A DNA stretch of 47,582 nt from assembly GCA_944322925.1 (NCBI GenBank), contig CALUQM010000013.1, positions 1 to 47,582 on the forward strand. The letters run 5' to 3'. Below the pieces are notes generated by a model, which had not been told where the DNA came from, did not search any database, and worked only from the letters and a program-made list of their open reading frames with translations. Shown one piece after another: positions 34,662 through 43,509 of this stretch (position 1 is its first letter; every line of letters begins with the position of its first letter). Source of the stretch: an uncultured Bacteroidales bacterium (GTDB taxonomy: Bacteria > Bacteroidota > Bacteroidia > Bacteroidales > UBA932). The position numbers were made by a program, and so were the translations under genes.

Positions 34662-34671
34662 ACCAATGTCT

Positions 34672-34711
34672 TCCGACGGGCTTTCCGAATGGAACGGAAG
34701 GCTCCGTCGGA
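34672..34711. terminator. Hairpin after the EF-G paralogue
   Basis: An 8-base perfect stem (34672-34679 with 34704-34711) encloses a second imperfect stem. It begins 10 bases after the EF-G paralogue stop. There is no long T-run, so it may act as a weak or Rho-assisted terminator for either strand. Confidence 0.45.
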
Positions 34712-34721
34712 TTCTCAGACG

Positions 34722-34755
34722 ATTACCGGGGGCGGATCTGTCCGTTCCCGGTAAT
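34722..34755. terminator. Hairpin across the proA stop codon
   Basis: A perfect 9-base stem, ATTACCGGG at 34722-34730 with CCCGGTAAT at 34747-34755, covers the last codons and stop of proA. With the adjacent hairpin at 34672-34711 it forms a double-hairpin block between the two convergent transcripts. Confidence 0.5.
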
Positions 34756-36006
34756 TATGTATTTGTACGTGTTAAGTTCCGGAAGAGCCATCGGTCCGCG
34801 GGCATGGAGTTTCTGGGTGCTTATCCCGATTTCCGCGCCGAATCCGAATTGCGCCCCGTCGGTGAATGCCGTCGAAACGTTTGCATATACGCACGCGGCA
34901 TCGACTTTTTTCAGGAATACTTCGATGGTTTCCTGGTTTTCTGAAATTATGGATTCGCTGTGTCTGGACGAATATGCCGCAATATGTTCAAGAGCTTCTT
35001 CAAGGCTGTCCACGGTCCTGACAGCCATACGGTATGACAGGAATTCCGTGCCGAAACTGCCGGCATCTGCATGTTTCAACAGTTTTTCAGGATAATTCCC
35101 GTCGAGGGCGGCGTATGCCGCTTCGTCGGCAAGGATTTCCACATCCGAGTCTTTTACGCCGCTGCACAGTCCCGGCAGGTCGAAGAGCCTGTCCTTGTGT
35201 ATGATAAGGCAGTCGAGGGCATTGCATACGCTGACCCTGCGGGTCTTGGCATTCGTGATGATGGCTGCTCCCTTTTCAATATCTCCGTCCTTGTCGAAAT
35301 ATGTATGGCAGACTCCGGCTCCTGTTTCTATAACCGGTACTCTGGACGTTTTGCGGACAAAATCTATCAGTCTTTTGCTGCCGCGTGGAATGACCAGATC
35401 GATATCCCCTGCGGCTTCGAGCAGAACTGCGGATGCTTCGTGTCCTGCCGGCATGAGGGTGACGGTGTTTTCATTCAGGCCTTCTTTTTTCAATACGGCC
35501 CGGATCAGGTCCGTTATTGCCTTGTTTGAATTCCAGGCATCGCTCCCTCCCTTGAGAATACATGCGTTGCCGGACTTGATACACAGGGAAAATACGTCGA
35601 AACTTACGTTGGGCCGGGCTTCGTATATTATGCCGATTACCCCGAACGGGACGCTGACTTTCCGTATTTTCATTCCGTTGGGCCGCACGGTTTCACCGAG
35701 TATCCTGCCGACCGGTGATTGCAGTGAAGCTACATTGCGCATGTCCGATGCTATGCCGGAAAGACGCTGTTCGTCCAATTTCAGCCTGTCGTACATCGGA
35801 TTGTCCGGAGACATCAGTTCCAGGTCTTTCCCGTTGGCTTCGAGCAGGCGGTCTTTATTTGCAGTAATTTCGTCTGCGAGGACAAGCAGCAGACGGCTGA
35901 TTTTACCGTCATCTGTCATGGCCAGGTCAACGGATGCTTTTCTTGCCGCTGTGAAAAGCGTCTTGTAGTCGACAGCGGCTGCCGTATTCATCGAATTGTC
36001 AATCAT
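34723..36006 (-). CDS. proA: Gamma-glutamyl phosphate reductase
   Basis: This enzyme reduces gamma-glutamyl phosphate to glutamate semialdehyde with NADPH, the second step of proline synthesis. The aldehyde-dehydrogenase fold shows the cofactor segment [20 protein letters not shown]. The catalytic cysteine is in [17 protein letters not shown], and [17 protein letters not shown] lies near the C-terminus. With ATG 36006 it has 427 residues and overlaps proB by eight bases; starts at 36015 and 35991 are also in frame. It is the last gene of the six-gene thr-pro operon and ends in a hairpin. Confidence 0.96.
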   Translation of the reverse strand: MIDNSMNTAAAVDYKTLFTAARKASVDLAMTDDGKISRLLLVLADEITANKDRLLEANGKDLELMSPDNPMYDRLKLDEQRLSGIASDMRNVASLQSPVGRILGETVRPNGMKIRKVSVPFGVIGIIYEARPNVSFDVFSLCIKSGNACILKGGSDAWNSNKAITDLIRAVLKKEGLNENTVTLMPAGHEASAVLLEAAGDIDLVIPRGSKRLIDFVRKTSRVPVIETGAGVCHTYFDKDGDIEKGAAIITNAKTRRVSVCNALDCLIIHKDRLFDLPGLCSGVKDSDVEILADEAAYAALDGNYPEKLLKHADAGSFGTEFLSYRMAVRTVDSLEEALEHIAAYSSRHSESIISENQETIEVFLKKVDAACVYANVSTAFTDGAQFGFGAEIGISTQKLHARGPMALPELNTYKYIITGNGQIRPR

Positions 36007-37093
36007 TGGTCTCAATATATAAATAATCGTAGTGTATCAGAGGTTTCTTCCCTTTCTGTCCCATGATTTCCCTTGCTTTCTGACTGCCCAGGGACACTTT
36101 CCCGACTCCTGCAGGAAGTCCGTCCGGCGATATTATCCGGACTATGTCCCCTTTCTCGAATTCTCCTTCCACGGCAGTCACGCCGACGGGAAGAAGACTC
36201 GACGCCTTTTCTCCGGTAAGGGCTTCGAACGCGCCTTGATTCACATGGATTGTGCCTTTGGCGAACCCTTCCGAATGCGCAATCCATTTCTTGACATGTG
36301 AAATAGGCTTGTCGGAAGGCAGAAAGCGCGTGCATTCGGTTTCGGATCCGGTTCCCAGCACGAGATCCTGCAATATTCCCGGCCTTTTCCCGTTGGCGAT
36401 GATTACCTCTATGCCTTCGTCGGCTACTTTCGACGCTATCCTGTATTTCGTAATCATGCCGCCCCGGCCGAATCCGGATTTTCCCGAGCGGATGAATCCC
36501 GAGATATCCTCGCCCGGATGTATTTCCCTGATGACATGCGTTTCAGGGAGGTCCGGATTCCCGTTGTATATGCCGTTCACGTTGCTCAGAATGACGAGGC
36601 ACTCCGCGTCCATCATCGTAGCGACCATTCCTGAAAGTTCGTCGTTGTCGGTAAACATGAGTTCCGTGACTGAAATGGTGTCGTTTTCATTGACTATCGG
36701 GATGACGCCGTTTTCAAGCATGACGGTCATGCAGTTCATCTGGTTGAGGTAGTGGTCTCTTGTGGAAAGGCTTTCCTTGGTGGTAAGGACCTGCCCGCAC
36801 ATTATTCCGTGACGGCTGAAAAGCTCGTAATAGCTGTTGATCAGCCGCGCCTGTCCGACAGCTGAGAAAAGCTGCCTTGCGGATACGGCATCCAGTTTCC
36901 TGCTGCTTTTCAGGATGTTTTTCCCGGAAACTACGGCACCGGACGAAACGAGTATCACTTCTGTTCCGCATTCGCGCAGGCGTGCTATCTGCCCGACTAT
37001 GCTTTCCATTGTCGAAGTGTCCGGCGTCCCGTCGTCGCAGGTCAGGACATTGCTGCCTGCTTTCACAACAACACGTTTGAATCTGGTTTCCAT
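35999..37093 (-). CDS. proB: Glutamate 5-kinase with PUA domain
   Basis: This 364-residue enzyme phosphorylates glutamate at the gamma-carboxyl, the committed and usually proline-inhibited step of proline synthesis. The amino-acid-kinase domain (about 1-260) begins with [12 protein letters not shown]. It contains the glutamate-site loop VNENDTISV, and the [17 protein letters not shown] segment that binds nucleotide. The C-terminal PUA domain lies at about 275-355 ([20 protein letters not shown]). Both length and PUA domain are typical of the long bacterial ProB. It starts 12 bases after proC and overlaps proA, its partner enzyme, which is consistent with channelling of the unstable gamma-glutamyl phosphate. 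Confidence 0.96.
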   Translation of the reverse strand: METRFKRVVVKAGSNVLTCDDGTPDTSTMESIVGQIARLRECGTEVILVSSGAVVSGKNILKSSRKLDAVSARQLFSAVGQARLINSYYELFSRHGIMCGQVLTTKESLSTRDHYLNQMNCMTVMLENGVIPIVNENDTISVTELMFTDNDELSGMVATMMDAECLVILSNVNGIYNGNPDLPETHVIREIHPGEDISGFIRSGKSGFGRGGMITKYRIASKVADEGIEVIIANGKRPGILQDLVLGTGSETECTRFLPSDKPISHVKKWIAHSEGFAKGTIHVNQGAFEALTGEKASSLLPVGVTAVEGEFEKGDIVRIISPDGLPAGVGKVSLGSQKAREIMGQKGKKPLIHYDYLYIETND

Positions 37094-37105
37094 AATGTCT
37101 CCGCT

Positions 37106-37909
37106 TTACATGCTTTTTGCCAGACCCTGCAGGACCGCTTCGGAAAATCCGTGTTCCTCCATTGCCGTCAGTCCCTTGAAGGTCAGTCCTCCCGGAGTCG
37201 TCACCTTGTCTATTTCCTGCTGCGGCATCGTTCCGTTGGCTTTCAGAAGGGCAAGCGCTCCTTCCATGGTGCTGATGACGATTTCCCTTGCCTGGAGAGT
37301 CCCGAATCCGAGTTCTGCCCCTCCTTTCATGGCCGCGTCGAGATATTTAAGGGCGTAGGCTATGCCGCATGAAGCGAGCGCCGTGCCAGCGGCCATCATT
37401 TCCTCCGGGACTTCCACGACTTTTCCCATGCGCCCGAACAGTTCCGAGATATCTTCGAGTATGTTTTCCGGAATACGGCAGGATGCGATGAATGTCGTGC
37501 TCCTGCCCAGGGCTATGGCCGTATTCGGTATAATTCTCAGCAATCCCGGGACATCTCCGGATTCCTTGCGGAACATTCCGGCAAGTTCGACGAAGCTTAT
37601 GCCTGCCACAACAGAAGCTATGACGCATTTCCGGCAGTCGATGGCCGGTCTGATTTCAGCCGCGACATCTGCCGTCTGCCAGGGCTTTACGGCGACAATG
37701 ACGAGATCGGCCCCGGAGACAGCCGCTGCATTGTCCTGCATGACCCTTATTCCGGGGTATGCCGTACTGATTCTTTCCAGTGTGGCCTGTGTCTTTGCCG
37801 TTACCGTCAGATTGCCCGGCTCGAAGCCCGGACAGGAAATTATCCCTCCGGCAATCGATCCGCCCATGTTTCCGGCACCTATGATGCAGATTTTCCCGAT
37901 ATGTTTCAT
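37106..37909 (-). CDS. proC: Pyrroline-5-carboxylate reductase
   Basis: This 267-residue enzyme reduces pyrroline-5-carboxylate to proline with NAD(P)H, the last step of the pathway. The Rossmann motif CIIGAGNMGGSIAGG lies at residues 8-22. DLVIVAVKPWQTADV follows near residue 66. The C-terminal oligomer helix contains the conserved TPGGLTFKGLTAMEEHGF. The open frame extends far upstream inside thrC, but ATG 37909 makes an ATGA overlap with the thrC stop and gives the correct N-terminus. Its position between thrC and proB fuses the threonine and proline genes into one transcript. Confidence 0.96.
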   Translation of the reverse strand: MKHIGKICIIGAGNMGGSIAGGIISCPGFEPGNLTVTAKTQATLERISTAYPGIRVMQDNAAAVSGADLVIVAVKPWQTADVAAEIRPAIDCRKCVIASVVAGISFVELAGMFRKESGDVPGLLRIIPNTAIALGRSTTFIASCRIPENILEDISELFGRMGKVVEVPEEMMAAGTALASCGIAYALKYLDAAMKGGAELGFGTLQAREIVISTMEGALALLKANGTMPQQEIDKVTTPGGLTFKGLTAMEEHGFSEAVLQGLAKSM

Positions 37910-39213
37910 GCTATCGATTCGAGATATTTTTTGAACTCGTCGAAACCGGTCGGTATCCTTATGGATTTTTTCTCTCCGGCCATGAAGTCGAGGAGCCTTT
38001 GAGGTATTTCGATTTTTGTATTGAGGATGCCTTCGACGGTATCCCTGAATTTTGCCGGATGTGCCGTTTCGAGGAATACTCCGGTCTCGTCCGGTCTTAT
38101 ATTGTCGGCAAGTCCCTGGTATCCGCAGGCTCCGTGAGGATCGAGGATATATCCATGTTTGCGGTAGACATCGGCTATCGTCCGCCTGATCTCTTCGTCG
38201 GTATATCTGCATCCGCAGATGTCTTTTCTGACAGCATCGGCCGAGTGGCCGTACAGGTCCATTATTCTGGCGAAATTGCTCGGATCCCCGACATCCATCG
38301 CGTTGGCAAGAGTCTGGACAGATGCTCTCGGAGTATATACTCCGGTCTGGAGATATTCAAGGAAGACATCGTTGCGGTTGTTTGCCGCAATGAATCTTTT
38401 GACAGGCAGGCCCATGCGGGCTGCAATGAGGCCGGCCGTTAAGTTGCCGAAATTTCCGCTCGGTACGCAGAATACGACATCATTGGCAGTTCCTGCTCTT
38501 TTCAGCTGCGCAAATGCGTTGAAATAATAGAATGACTGTGGCAGGAAGCGGGCCACATTGATGGAATTGGCCGATGTCAGGGTCATTATCCTGTTGAGGT
38601 CGGCATCCATGAACGCAGACTTGACAAGACGCTGGCAGTCGTCGAAGGTGCCGGCGACTTCGAGTGCGGTGATGTTCCGTCCGAGTGTGGTGAACTGTTT
38701 TTCCTGGATTTCGCTGACTTTCCCTTCCGGATAAAGGACGATGACGTCGATTCCCTCAACTCCGAGGAAACCGTTGGCTACGGCGCTGCCGGTATCACCT
38801 GAAGTCGCTACAATCACTGTCACCTTGTCCTTCCGGCCTTCCTTTTTTATGAAATAGGAAAGCATCCTTGCCATAAAGCGGCCGCCTACGTCCTTGAACG
38901 CAAGGGTAGGGCCGTGGAAAAGTTCGAGAGAAAAGAGATTGTCGTTGACATTGACGACCGGGGTGTCGAAACTCAAAGTGTCGCAGACTATTTTATCAAG
39001 GTCGCATGCCGGTATGTCATCGCCGAAAAAGGCATTGGCAACGGTGCACGCGATGCTGTGGAAATCCATATCGGCAATGTTCCGGAAAAATTCGTCCGGA
39101 AGCCTGTTTATGTGCTCCGGCATGTAAAGTCCCTTGTCCGGAGCGAGCCCCCTGTTCACAGCTTCTTCAAGCGAAACCGGAGAGGCCTTGCGATTGGTGC
39201 TGTAGTATTTCAT
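37906..39213 (-). CDS. thrC: Threonine synthase
   Basis: This 435-residue PLP enzyme converts O-phosphohomoserine to threonine and phosphate. The PLP lysine lies in HGPTLAFKDVGGRFMARML near residue 110. The phosphate-binding ATSGDTGSAVANGF segment follows, as does SANSINVARFLPQ. The N-terminus MKYYSTNRKASPVSLEEAVNRG is the usual short-type threonine synthase start. It lies 21 bases after the apgM-like gene and overlaps proC by four bases. Because the classical homoserine kinase gene thrB is absent here, its substrate probably comes from the apgM-like neighbour. Confidence 0.97.
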   Translation of the reverse strand: MKYYSTNRKASPVSLEEAVNRGLAPDKGLYMPEHINRLPDEFFRNIADMDFHSIACTVANAFFGDDIPACDLDKIVCDTLSFDTPVVNVNDNLFSLELFHGPTLAFKDVGGRFMARMLSYFIKKEGRKDKVTVIVATSGDTGSAVANGFLGVEGIDVIVLYPEGKVSEIQEKQFTTLGRNITALEVAGTFDDCQRLVKSAFMDADLNRIMTLTSANSINVARFLPQSFYYFNAFAQLKRAGTANDVVFCVPSGNFGNLTAGLIAARMGLPVKRFIAANNRNDVFLEYLQTGVYTPRASVQTLANAMDVGDPSNFARIMDLYGHSADAVRKDICGCRYTDEEIRRTIADVYRKHGYILDPHGACGYQGLADNIRPDETGVFLETAHPAKFRDTVEGILNTKIEIPQRLLDFMAGEKKSIRIPTGFDEFKKYLESIA

Positions 39214-39234
39214 TGTAAGTCCGTTTTGTTTCAG

Positions 39235-40449
39235 TTATTCGCCGGCAAGGAACAGTTCGATGAACTGTCTTCCCGATATCAGCCCGTAGCTGCCGGCCTT
39301 TGCGGAGAATTCATCGAATTGCATGACGCCGTCGCCTGTTCCGTTTGTCCTGTAAATCGTGAAAGGGACAGGTTTTGCCGTGTGCGTCCTGATCGCGCAC
39401 GGGGTCGGATGGTCTGGCAGAACGGCTATCGACACATCCTCGTCCATGGCCCGTACGGCTTCGAGTACAGGACGTACTATCCTGTCGTTCAGATAGCGGA
39501 TAGTAGTGACCTTCAGGTCCGGATCTCCGTCATGGCCGGCTTCATCGCTGGCTTCGAGGTGAAGGAACACGAAATCCTGTTTTTTCAGGGCTTCGATTGC
39601 CGCCCGGGCCTTGCCTTCGTAGTTCGTGTCATACAGGCCCGTGGCCCCTTCGACTTCGATCGGATCGAGTCCCGCGTACACTCCGATACCCTTTATAAGA
39701 TCCACTGCCGAGATGACTGAGCCCGTCTTTATCTGAGGGAACTGTTCTGCAAGGGTCTGCATCTTAGGCCTGTAGCCAGGAGACCAGAGCCAGATGCTGT
39801 TGGCGACATCCTTGCCGGCTGCGGCACGGGCGACATTGACAGGATGGCCGTCCAGCAGTTCCATGGATTTTATGATAAGTGCGTTCAGCCTTTCCGCGGT
39901 TTCCTTTCCTTCTTCGTTTTCCGGCCTGACCAGATGTTTCCTGAAGTCGTCGCCGATTACGTCGTGGGGCGGAGTGGTGATGACATGCTTGTTCCCGCCT
40001 TTCATTTTGAGCAGGTGCCTGTACGATACTCCCGGGAAGAAATTGATGCCGTTTCCGCCGAGTTTCTTCTGCAGGAAGCCGATCAGTACGGCAGCTTCCT
40101 CGGAACTTATCTGTCCTCCGGAATGGTTCTTGATTCTGCCGTCTTCGATGGTAATGAGGTTGCAGCGCATGGCCATCTCTCCGTCGTCGATATGCACTCC
40201 CATGCTTGCGGCTTCAAGAGAGCCTCTTCCTTCGAAAACCTTTGGAAGGTCATATCCGAGAATCGCAAGGTTGGCTATTTCGCTGCCCGGAGCAAAGCCT
40301 GCCGGAACAGTGTCGAGAAGTCCGTTGCGTCCGTGGGATGCCAGCCAGTCGATTTCCGGCTTCGGCGCTGCCTGAAGGGGGGTCTTTCCTCCCAGTTCCG
40401 GAATTGGCTCATCGGCCATTCCGTCACCCAATATTATGATGTACTTCAT
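39235..40449 (-). CDS. apgM: ApgM-family (phosphoglycerate mutase-like) protein, probable homoserine kinase
   Basis: This 404-residue member of the alkaline-phosphatase superfamily begins MKYIIILGDGMADEPIPELG and has the metal/nucleophile region APGSEIANLAILGYD with a candidate Ser near residue 56. HLEASDEAGHDGD and VLPDHPTPCAIRTHTAKPVP hold the C-terminal metal ligands. By sequence it is a cofactor-independent phosphoglycerate mutase of the archaeal type. Its place, one base after thrA and directly before thrC, fills the slot of thrB, which is missing. Comparative and genetic work on Bacteroides and Desulfovibrio relatives points to homoserine kinase activity for this subgroup. I consider that more likely than a glycolytic role, but the sequence alone does not prove it. 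Confidence 0.85.
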   Translation of the reverse strand: MKYIIILGDGMADEPIPELGGKTPLQAAPKPEIDWLASHGRNGLLDTVPAGFAPGSEIANLAILGYDLPKVFEGRGSLEAASMGVHIDDGEMAMRCNLITIEDGRIKNHSGGQISSEEAAVLIGFLQKKLGGNGINFFPGVSYRHLLKMKGGNKHVITTPPHDVIGDDFRKHLVRPENEEGKETAERLNALIIKSMELLDGHPVNVARAAAGKDVANSIWLWSPGYRPKMQTLAEQFPQIKTGSVISAVDLIKGIGVYAGLDPIEVEGATGLYDTNYEGKARAAIEALKKQDFVFLHLEASDEAGHDGDPDLKVTTIRYLNDRIVRPVLEAVRAMDEDVSIAVLPDHPTPCAIRTHTAKPVPFTIYRTNGTGDGVMQFDEFSAKAGSYGLISGRQFIELFLAGE

Positions 40450-40450
40450 G

Positions 40451-42889
40451 TCAGCGGATGTTTGCGATACTGATTATGTCTGCAAAGACTCCTGCAGCCG
40501 TTACGCTCGCTCCGGCGCCGTAACCCTTGATCTGCATCGGATATTCCTTGTATCTTTCTGTCGTGATAAGGATGACATTGTTGCTTCCTGCAAGCCGGTA
40601 GAAAGGGCTCTCCCTGTCGACTTCCTTCAGGCCCACTTCCGTGGCTCCGTTTTCCATCGTAGCGATGAATCTCCAGCATTTGCCTTCCGCCGCAAGGACT
40701 TTCCGTTTTTTCTCGAAATCTTCATCCATTTCAGGAATCGTAGCCCAGAATTCCTCCAGACTGCCCTTGAAGTATTTTTCGGGTATGAAGAGATTTTTCT
40801 TCACATCTTCCTGCTCTACACGGTATCCGGCTTCCCTTGACAGGATTACGAGTTTCCGTATCACGTCTGTCCCGCTCAGGTCAATCCTCGGGTCGGGCTC
40901 GGCGTATCCCGCATCCTTGGCCATTCTGACCGCCTTGCTGAACGGCACGTTTTCGTTCATTTCATTGAAGATGAAGTTGAGGGTTCCTGACACGACCGCC
41001 TCGATCTTCAGGATCTTGTCCCCGCTGTTTATGAGATCGCTGATCGTGTTTATAATCGGAAGCCCGGCGCCGACATTTGTCTCGAACAGATACTTGACGC
41101 CTCTTTTCATGGCGGTATCCTTCAGCTCCCTGTATTTTTCATATTCCGAAGAAGCCGCGATCTTGTTGGCTGCCACGACGGAGATATTGTGTTCGAGCAG
41201 GCTTTTGTACAGGCCGGCAATCTCTGCGCTTGCGGTACAGTCGACGAATACGGAATTAAACATGTTCATCGAAAGTATTTCATCCCGGAAAATTTCAGGG
41301 GAAGTCATCACTTCCGAGCCTTTCAGGCGTTCTTCGTAAGTGTCGAGATCGATACCGTCCCTGTCGATTATGTAATGGCGCGAATTGGTGATGCCGATTA
41401 CTTTGATCTGAAGGGATTTTTCCTTTTTGAGTTTTTCCTGCTGCATCCTGATCTGGCCGATCAGGTTGCTTCCTACAAGTCCGTTCCCCGCGAGGAAAAG
41501 ATTGAGGACCTGATAGTCGGAAAGGAAGAATGAGTCGTGGATGACATTCATGGCCTTTTTCAGGCTGTCGATGGAAACGACGAATGATATGTTCGTCTCG
41601 GATGCTCCCTGGGCGCAGGCAATCACGTTTATACCGTTTCTGCCGAGGGTACCGAATAGTTTTCCGGCAATGCCCGGGGTATGTTTCATGTTTTCTCCCA
41701 CGATTGCCACGGTGGCAAGGTTCCTTTCCTGCTTGATCCTGTTTATCTCGCCCATTCGTATTTCCTGTGCGAACTCTTCGGACAGAACCTTCACCGCAAG
41801 GTCGGCGTCGCTGTTCCGCACACCTATCGAGGTGGTGTTTTCGGAAGCGGCCTGCGATACCAGGAACACGCTGATTCCCGATTTTGCCAGTGTCTTGAAT
41901 ATTCTGTAGTTGACACCTATCACGCCGACCATTCCGAGACCCTGGATCGTGATCAGGCAGGTGTCATTGATGGACGATATGCCCTTGATGGCTCTGGAGT
42001 GGTCGCTCGTTTCCGGATTTCTCGTGATGAATGTTCCCGGCGAAGCCGGATTGAAGGTGTTTTTGATCTTTATCGGAATATTCTTGTGGTAGGCCGGGAA
42101 TATTGTCGGGGGATAGATGACTTTTGCTCCGAAGTTGCACAGTTCCATCGCCTCCACGAATGTGAGGTGCTCGATAGTATAGGCATTGCTGATGATTTTC
42201 GGATCGGCCGTCATGAAGCCGTCGACGTCGGTCCAGATTTCGAGGGTGTCGGCGTTGAGGACCGAAGCAAGGACGGAAGCCGTATAGTCCGAGCCTCCGC
42301 GTCCGAGGTTGGTGACATCTCCGTTGGCCGTATCTGAACTGATGAATCCCGGAACTATGGCTATGTGAGGCAGTTCGGCGAATTTCTGGAGAACGAGCCT
42401 TTCGGTCTCGGCGAAATCCACGATGTGCTTGTTGAAATACGGTTTCGTCTTGATGAATTCGCGCGAGTCGTACAGCACGGAGTTTCTGATCGTCCCGCTG
42501 ACTATGACGGACGACAGGCGTTCACCGTAGCTGACAATGGCATCGGACGTCTTTGCGGACAGGTCCTTGATCAGGAATACTCCCTTGTAGATGTTCGACA
42601 ATTCCCCGAGCATGGTCCCGAGTTTGGCCTTCACTGCCGGAAGCATCTCCGGAATGACTGTATCTTCAGCCTGCCTGAAATGTCTTTCACAGATGGCTTT
42701 CAGCTGCTCTTCGTAGGAAGGATCCCCTTCCGCAGCCGTTTTCGATGTCCTTATAAGCTGGTCAGTGATGCCTCCGAGAGCGGAAACCACCACTATTATG
42801 TCATCTGTGCAGGATTCGATTACGTTTTTTGCCTGAAGGAGGCCTGCGGCTGAGCCGACAGAGGTCCCTCCGAATTTCAAAACTCTCAT
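40451..42889 (-). CDS. thrA: Bifunctional aspartate kinase/homoserine dehydrogenase
   Basis: This 812-residue fusion performs the first and third steps of the threonine branch. The aspartate-kinase domain begins with LKFGGTSVGSAAG (residues 4-16) and contains NLGRGGSDYTASVLAS near 194-209. Two ACT domains at about 310-455 are the usual site of feedback inhibition by threonine. The homoserine-dehydrogenase domain starts with the NAD-binding GNGLVG at 468-473, with TNVGAGLPIINTI near 643 and a C-terminal GYGAGASVTAAGVFAD. No aspartate-semialdehyde dehydrogenase gene is in the window. It is the first gene of the six-gene operon, and a GC-rich leader of about 90 bases with a possible hairpin precedes it. 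Confidence 0.97.
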   Translation of the reverse strand: MRVLKFGGTSVGSAAGLLQAKNVIESCTDDIIVVVSALGGITDQLIRTSKTAAEGDPSYEEQLKAICERHFRQAEDTVIPEMLPAVKAKLGTMLGELSNIYKGVFLIKDLSAKTSDAIVSYGERLSSVIVSGTIRNSVLYDSREFIKTKPYFNKHIVDFAETERLVLQKFAELPHIAIVPGFISSDTANGDVTNLGRGGSDYTASVLASVLNADTLEIWTDVDGFMTADPKIISNAYTIEHLTFVEAMELCNFGAKVIYPPTIFPAYHKNIPIKIKNTFNPASPGTFITRNPETSDHSRAIKGISSINDTCLITIQGLGMVGVIGVNYRIFKTLAKSGISVFLVSQAASENTTSIGVRNSDADLAVKVLSEEFAQEIRMGEINRIKQERNLATVAIVGENMKHTPGIAGKLFGTLGRNGINVIACAQGASETNISFVVSIDSLKKAMNVIHDSFFLSDYQVLNLFLAGNGLVGSNLIGQIRMQQEKLKKEKSLQIKVIGITNSRHYIIDRDGIDLDTYEERLKGSEVMTSPEIFRDEILSMNMFNSVFVDCTASAEIAGLYKSLLEHNISVVAANKIAASSEYEKYRELKDTAMKRGVKYLFETNVGAGLPIINTISDLINSGDKILKIEAVVSGTLNFIFNEMNENVPFSKAVRMAKDAGYAEPDPRIDLSGTDVIRKLVILSREAGYRVEQEDVKKNLFIPEKYFKGSLEEFWATIPEMDEDFEKKRKVLAAEGKCWRFIATMENGATEVGLKEVDRESPFYRLAGSNNVILITTERYKEYPMQIKGYGAGASVTAAGVFADIISIANIR

Positions 42890-42930
42890 AAGTCCGGTCT
42901 TGTATAGTTCGTTTTATTGTTCAAAATCCG

Positions 42931-42976
42931 GGGCTGTCCGTCCGGCCGCTTGCGCCCGGTGCCCAATCGGCAGCCC
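42931..42976 (-). promoter_or_regulatory. GC-rich leader with possible hairpin before thrA
   Basis: In the untranslated region before thrA the arms GGGCTG (42931-42936) and CAGCCC (42971-42976) can pair around a 34-base GC-rich loop. A promoter-like TAGTCTTTG, one base longer than the consensus, lies at 42978-42986 on the reverse strand. No ATG-led leader peptide is present, so classical peptide attenuation is unlikely. Role uncertain. Confidence 0.3.
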
Positions 42977-43028
42977 GCAAAGACTACAAGTTTAATAAAA
43001 ATTTTCCGGATTATGAAATTTTGGACGG

Positions 43029-43058
43029 CTTTGCCGCACTTTGCCGCACTTTGCTGCA
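43029..43058. repeat. Three tandem 10-base repeats
   Basis: CTTTGCCGCA occurs at 43029-43038 and 43039-43048, followed by CTTTGCTGCA at 43049-43058, which has one change. The period of 10 bases is close to one DNA turn. The array ends 21 bases before the -7 box of the sigma-like gene, so it could be a protein-binding site. Confidence 0.8.
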
Positions 43059-43079
43059 GCACATGTGAAAAATACGAAC

Positions 43080-43087
43080 TATTTTTG
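43080..43087 (+). promoter_or_regulatory. -7 box for the sigma-like/DUF4252 operon
   Basis: TATTTTTG is a perfect TAnnTTTG match, 82 bases before ATG 43170. It excludes in-frame starts at 43041 and makes ATG 43092 improbable. Confidence 0.55.
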
Positions 43088-43169
43088 TAACATGCCAGCC
43101 GGCATTCCGTCTTATAGTCAGGAAAGGATAAACGGAAAGTTTTTTAGTAGTGCCGGAGGATATTCTGAA

Positions 43170-43499
43170 ATGGAAAAGCAGGAATTCAAAGATGCATGGC
43201 TGCCGCTTTCGGACGGATTCTACAGAGTGGCATATTCTATTCTGGGAACGGAACAGGACGCAAGGGAAGCACTGCAGGATGACAGTATCATGATAGAGCG
43301 GGAAATGCTCGGTATTCTGCAAAAAACCGTGGGAACACTTCCGGCTCTGCAGAAAACAGTGTTTGAAATGAAATTTTACAGACAGATGAGCTATGATGAG
43401 ATAGTCAGACATACAGGATTGTCGTATGTCAATGTCAGGGTGCTTGTCAGCCGTGCCAGAAAAGCTGTAGAGTCGGCTTTGAAAGGATTTGCCGATTAA
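43170..43499 (+). CDS. ECF sigma-like protein lacking most of region 2
   Basis: This 109-residue protein has an ECF sigma N-terminus (residues 1-34; FYRVAYSILGTEQDAREALQ) corresponding to region 2.1 and the start of 2.2. It then passes directly into DSIMIEREMLGILQKTVGTL, the usual start of region 4, and ends in a complete region 4 (MSYDEIVRHTGLSYVNVRVL). About 50-60 residues covering the rest of 2.2, 2.3 and 2.4, which bind core polymerase and the -10 element, are absent without a frameshift. Either it is a decayed sigma factor, a region-4 regulator, or the product of an assembly or strain-specific deletion. It is followed by a one-helix membrane protein after 10 bases, as an intact sigma/anti-sigma pair would be. 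Confidence 0.7.
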   Translation: MEKQEFKDAWLPLSDGFYRVAYSILGTEQDAREALQDDSIMIEREMLGILQKTVGTLPALQKTVFEMKFYRQMSYDEIVRHTGLSYVNVRVLVSRARKAVESALKGFAD

Positions 43500-43509
43500 T
43501 CGTAAGTTT

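Noticed and set aside
37910-38212. N-terminal extension of proC inside thrC
   Set aside because: The added residues are basic and structureless. The family start MKHIGKICIIGAGNMGG and the ATGA overlap place the start at 37909.
43041-43169. N-terminal extension of the sigma-like protein
   Set aside because: The extension contains the promoter box at 43080-43087 and has no sigma-factor similarity.
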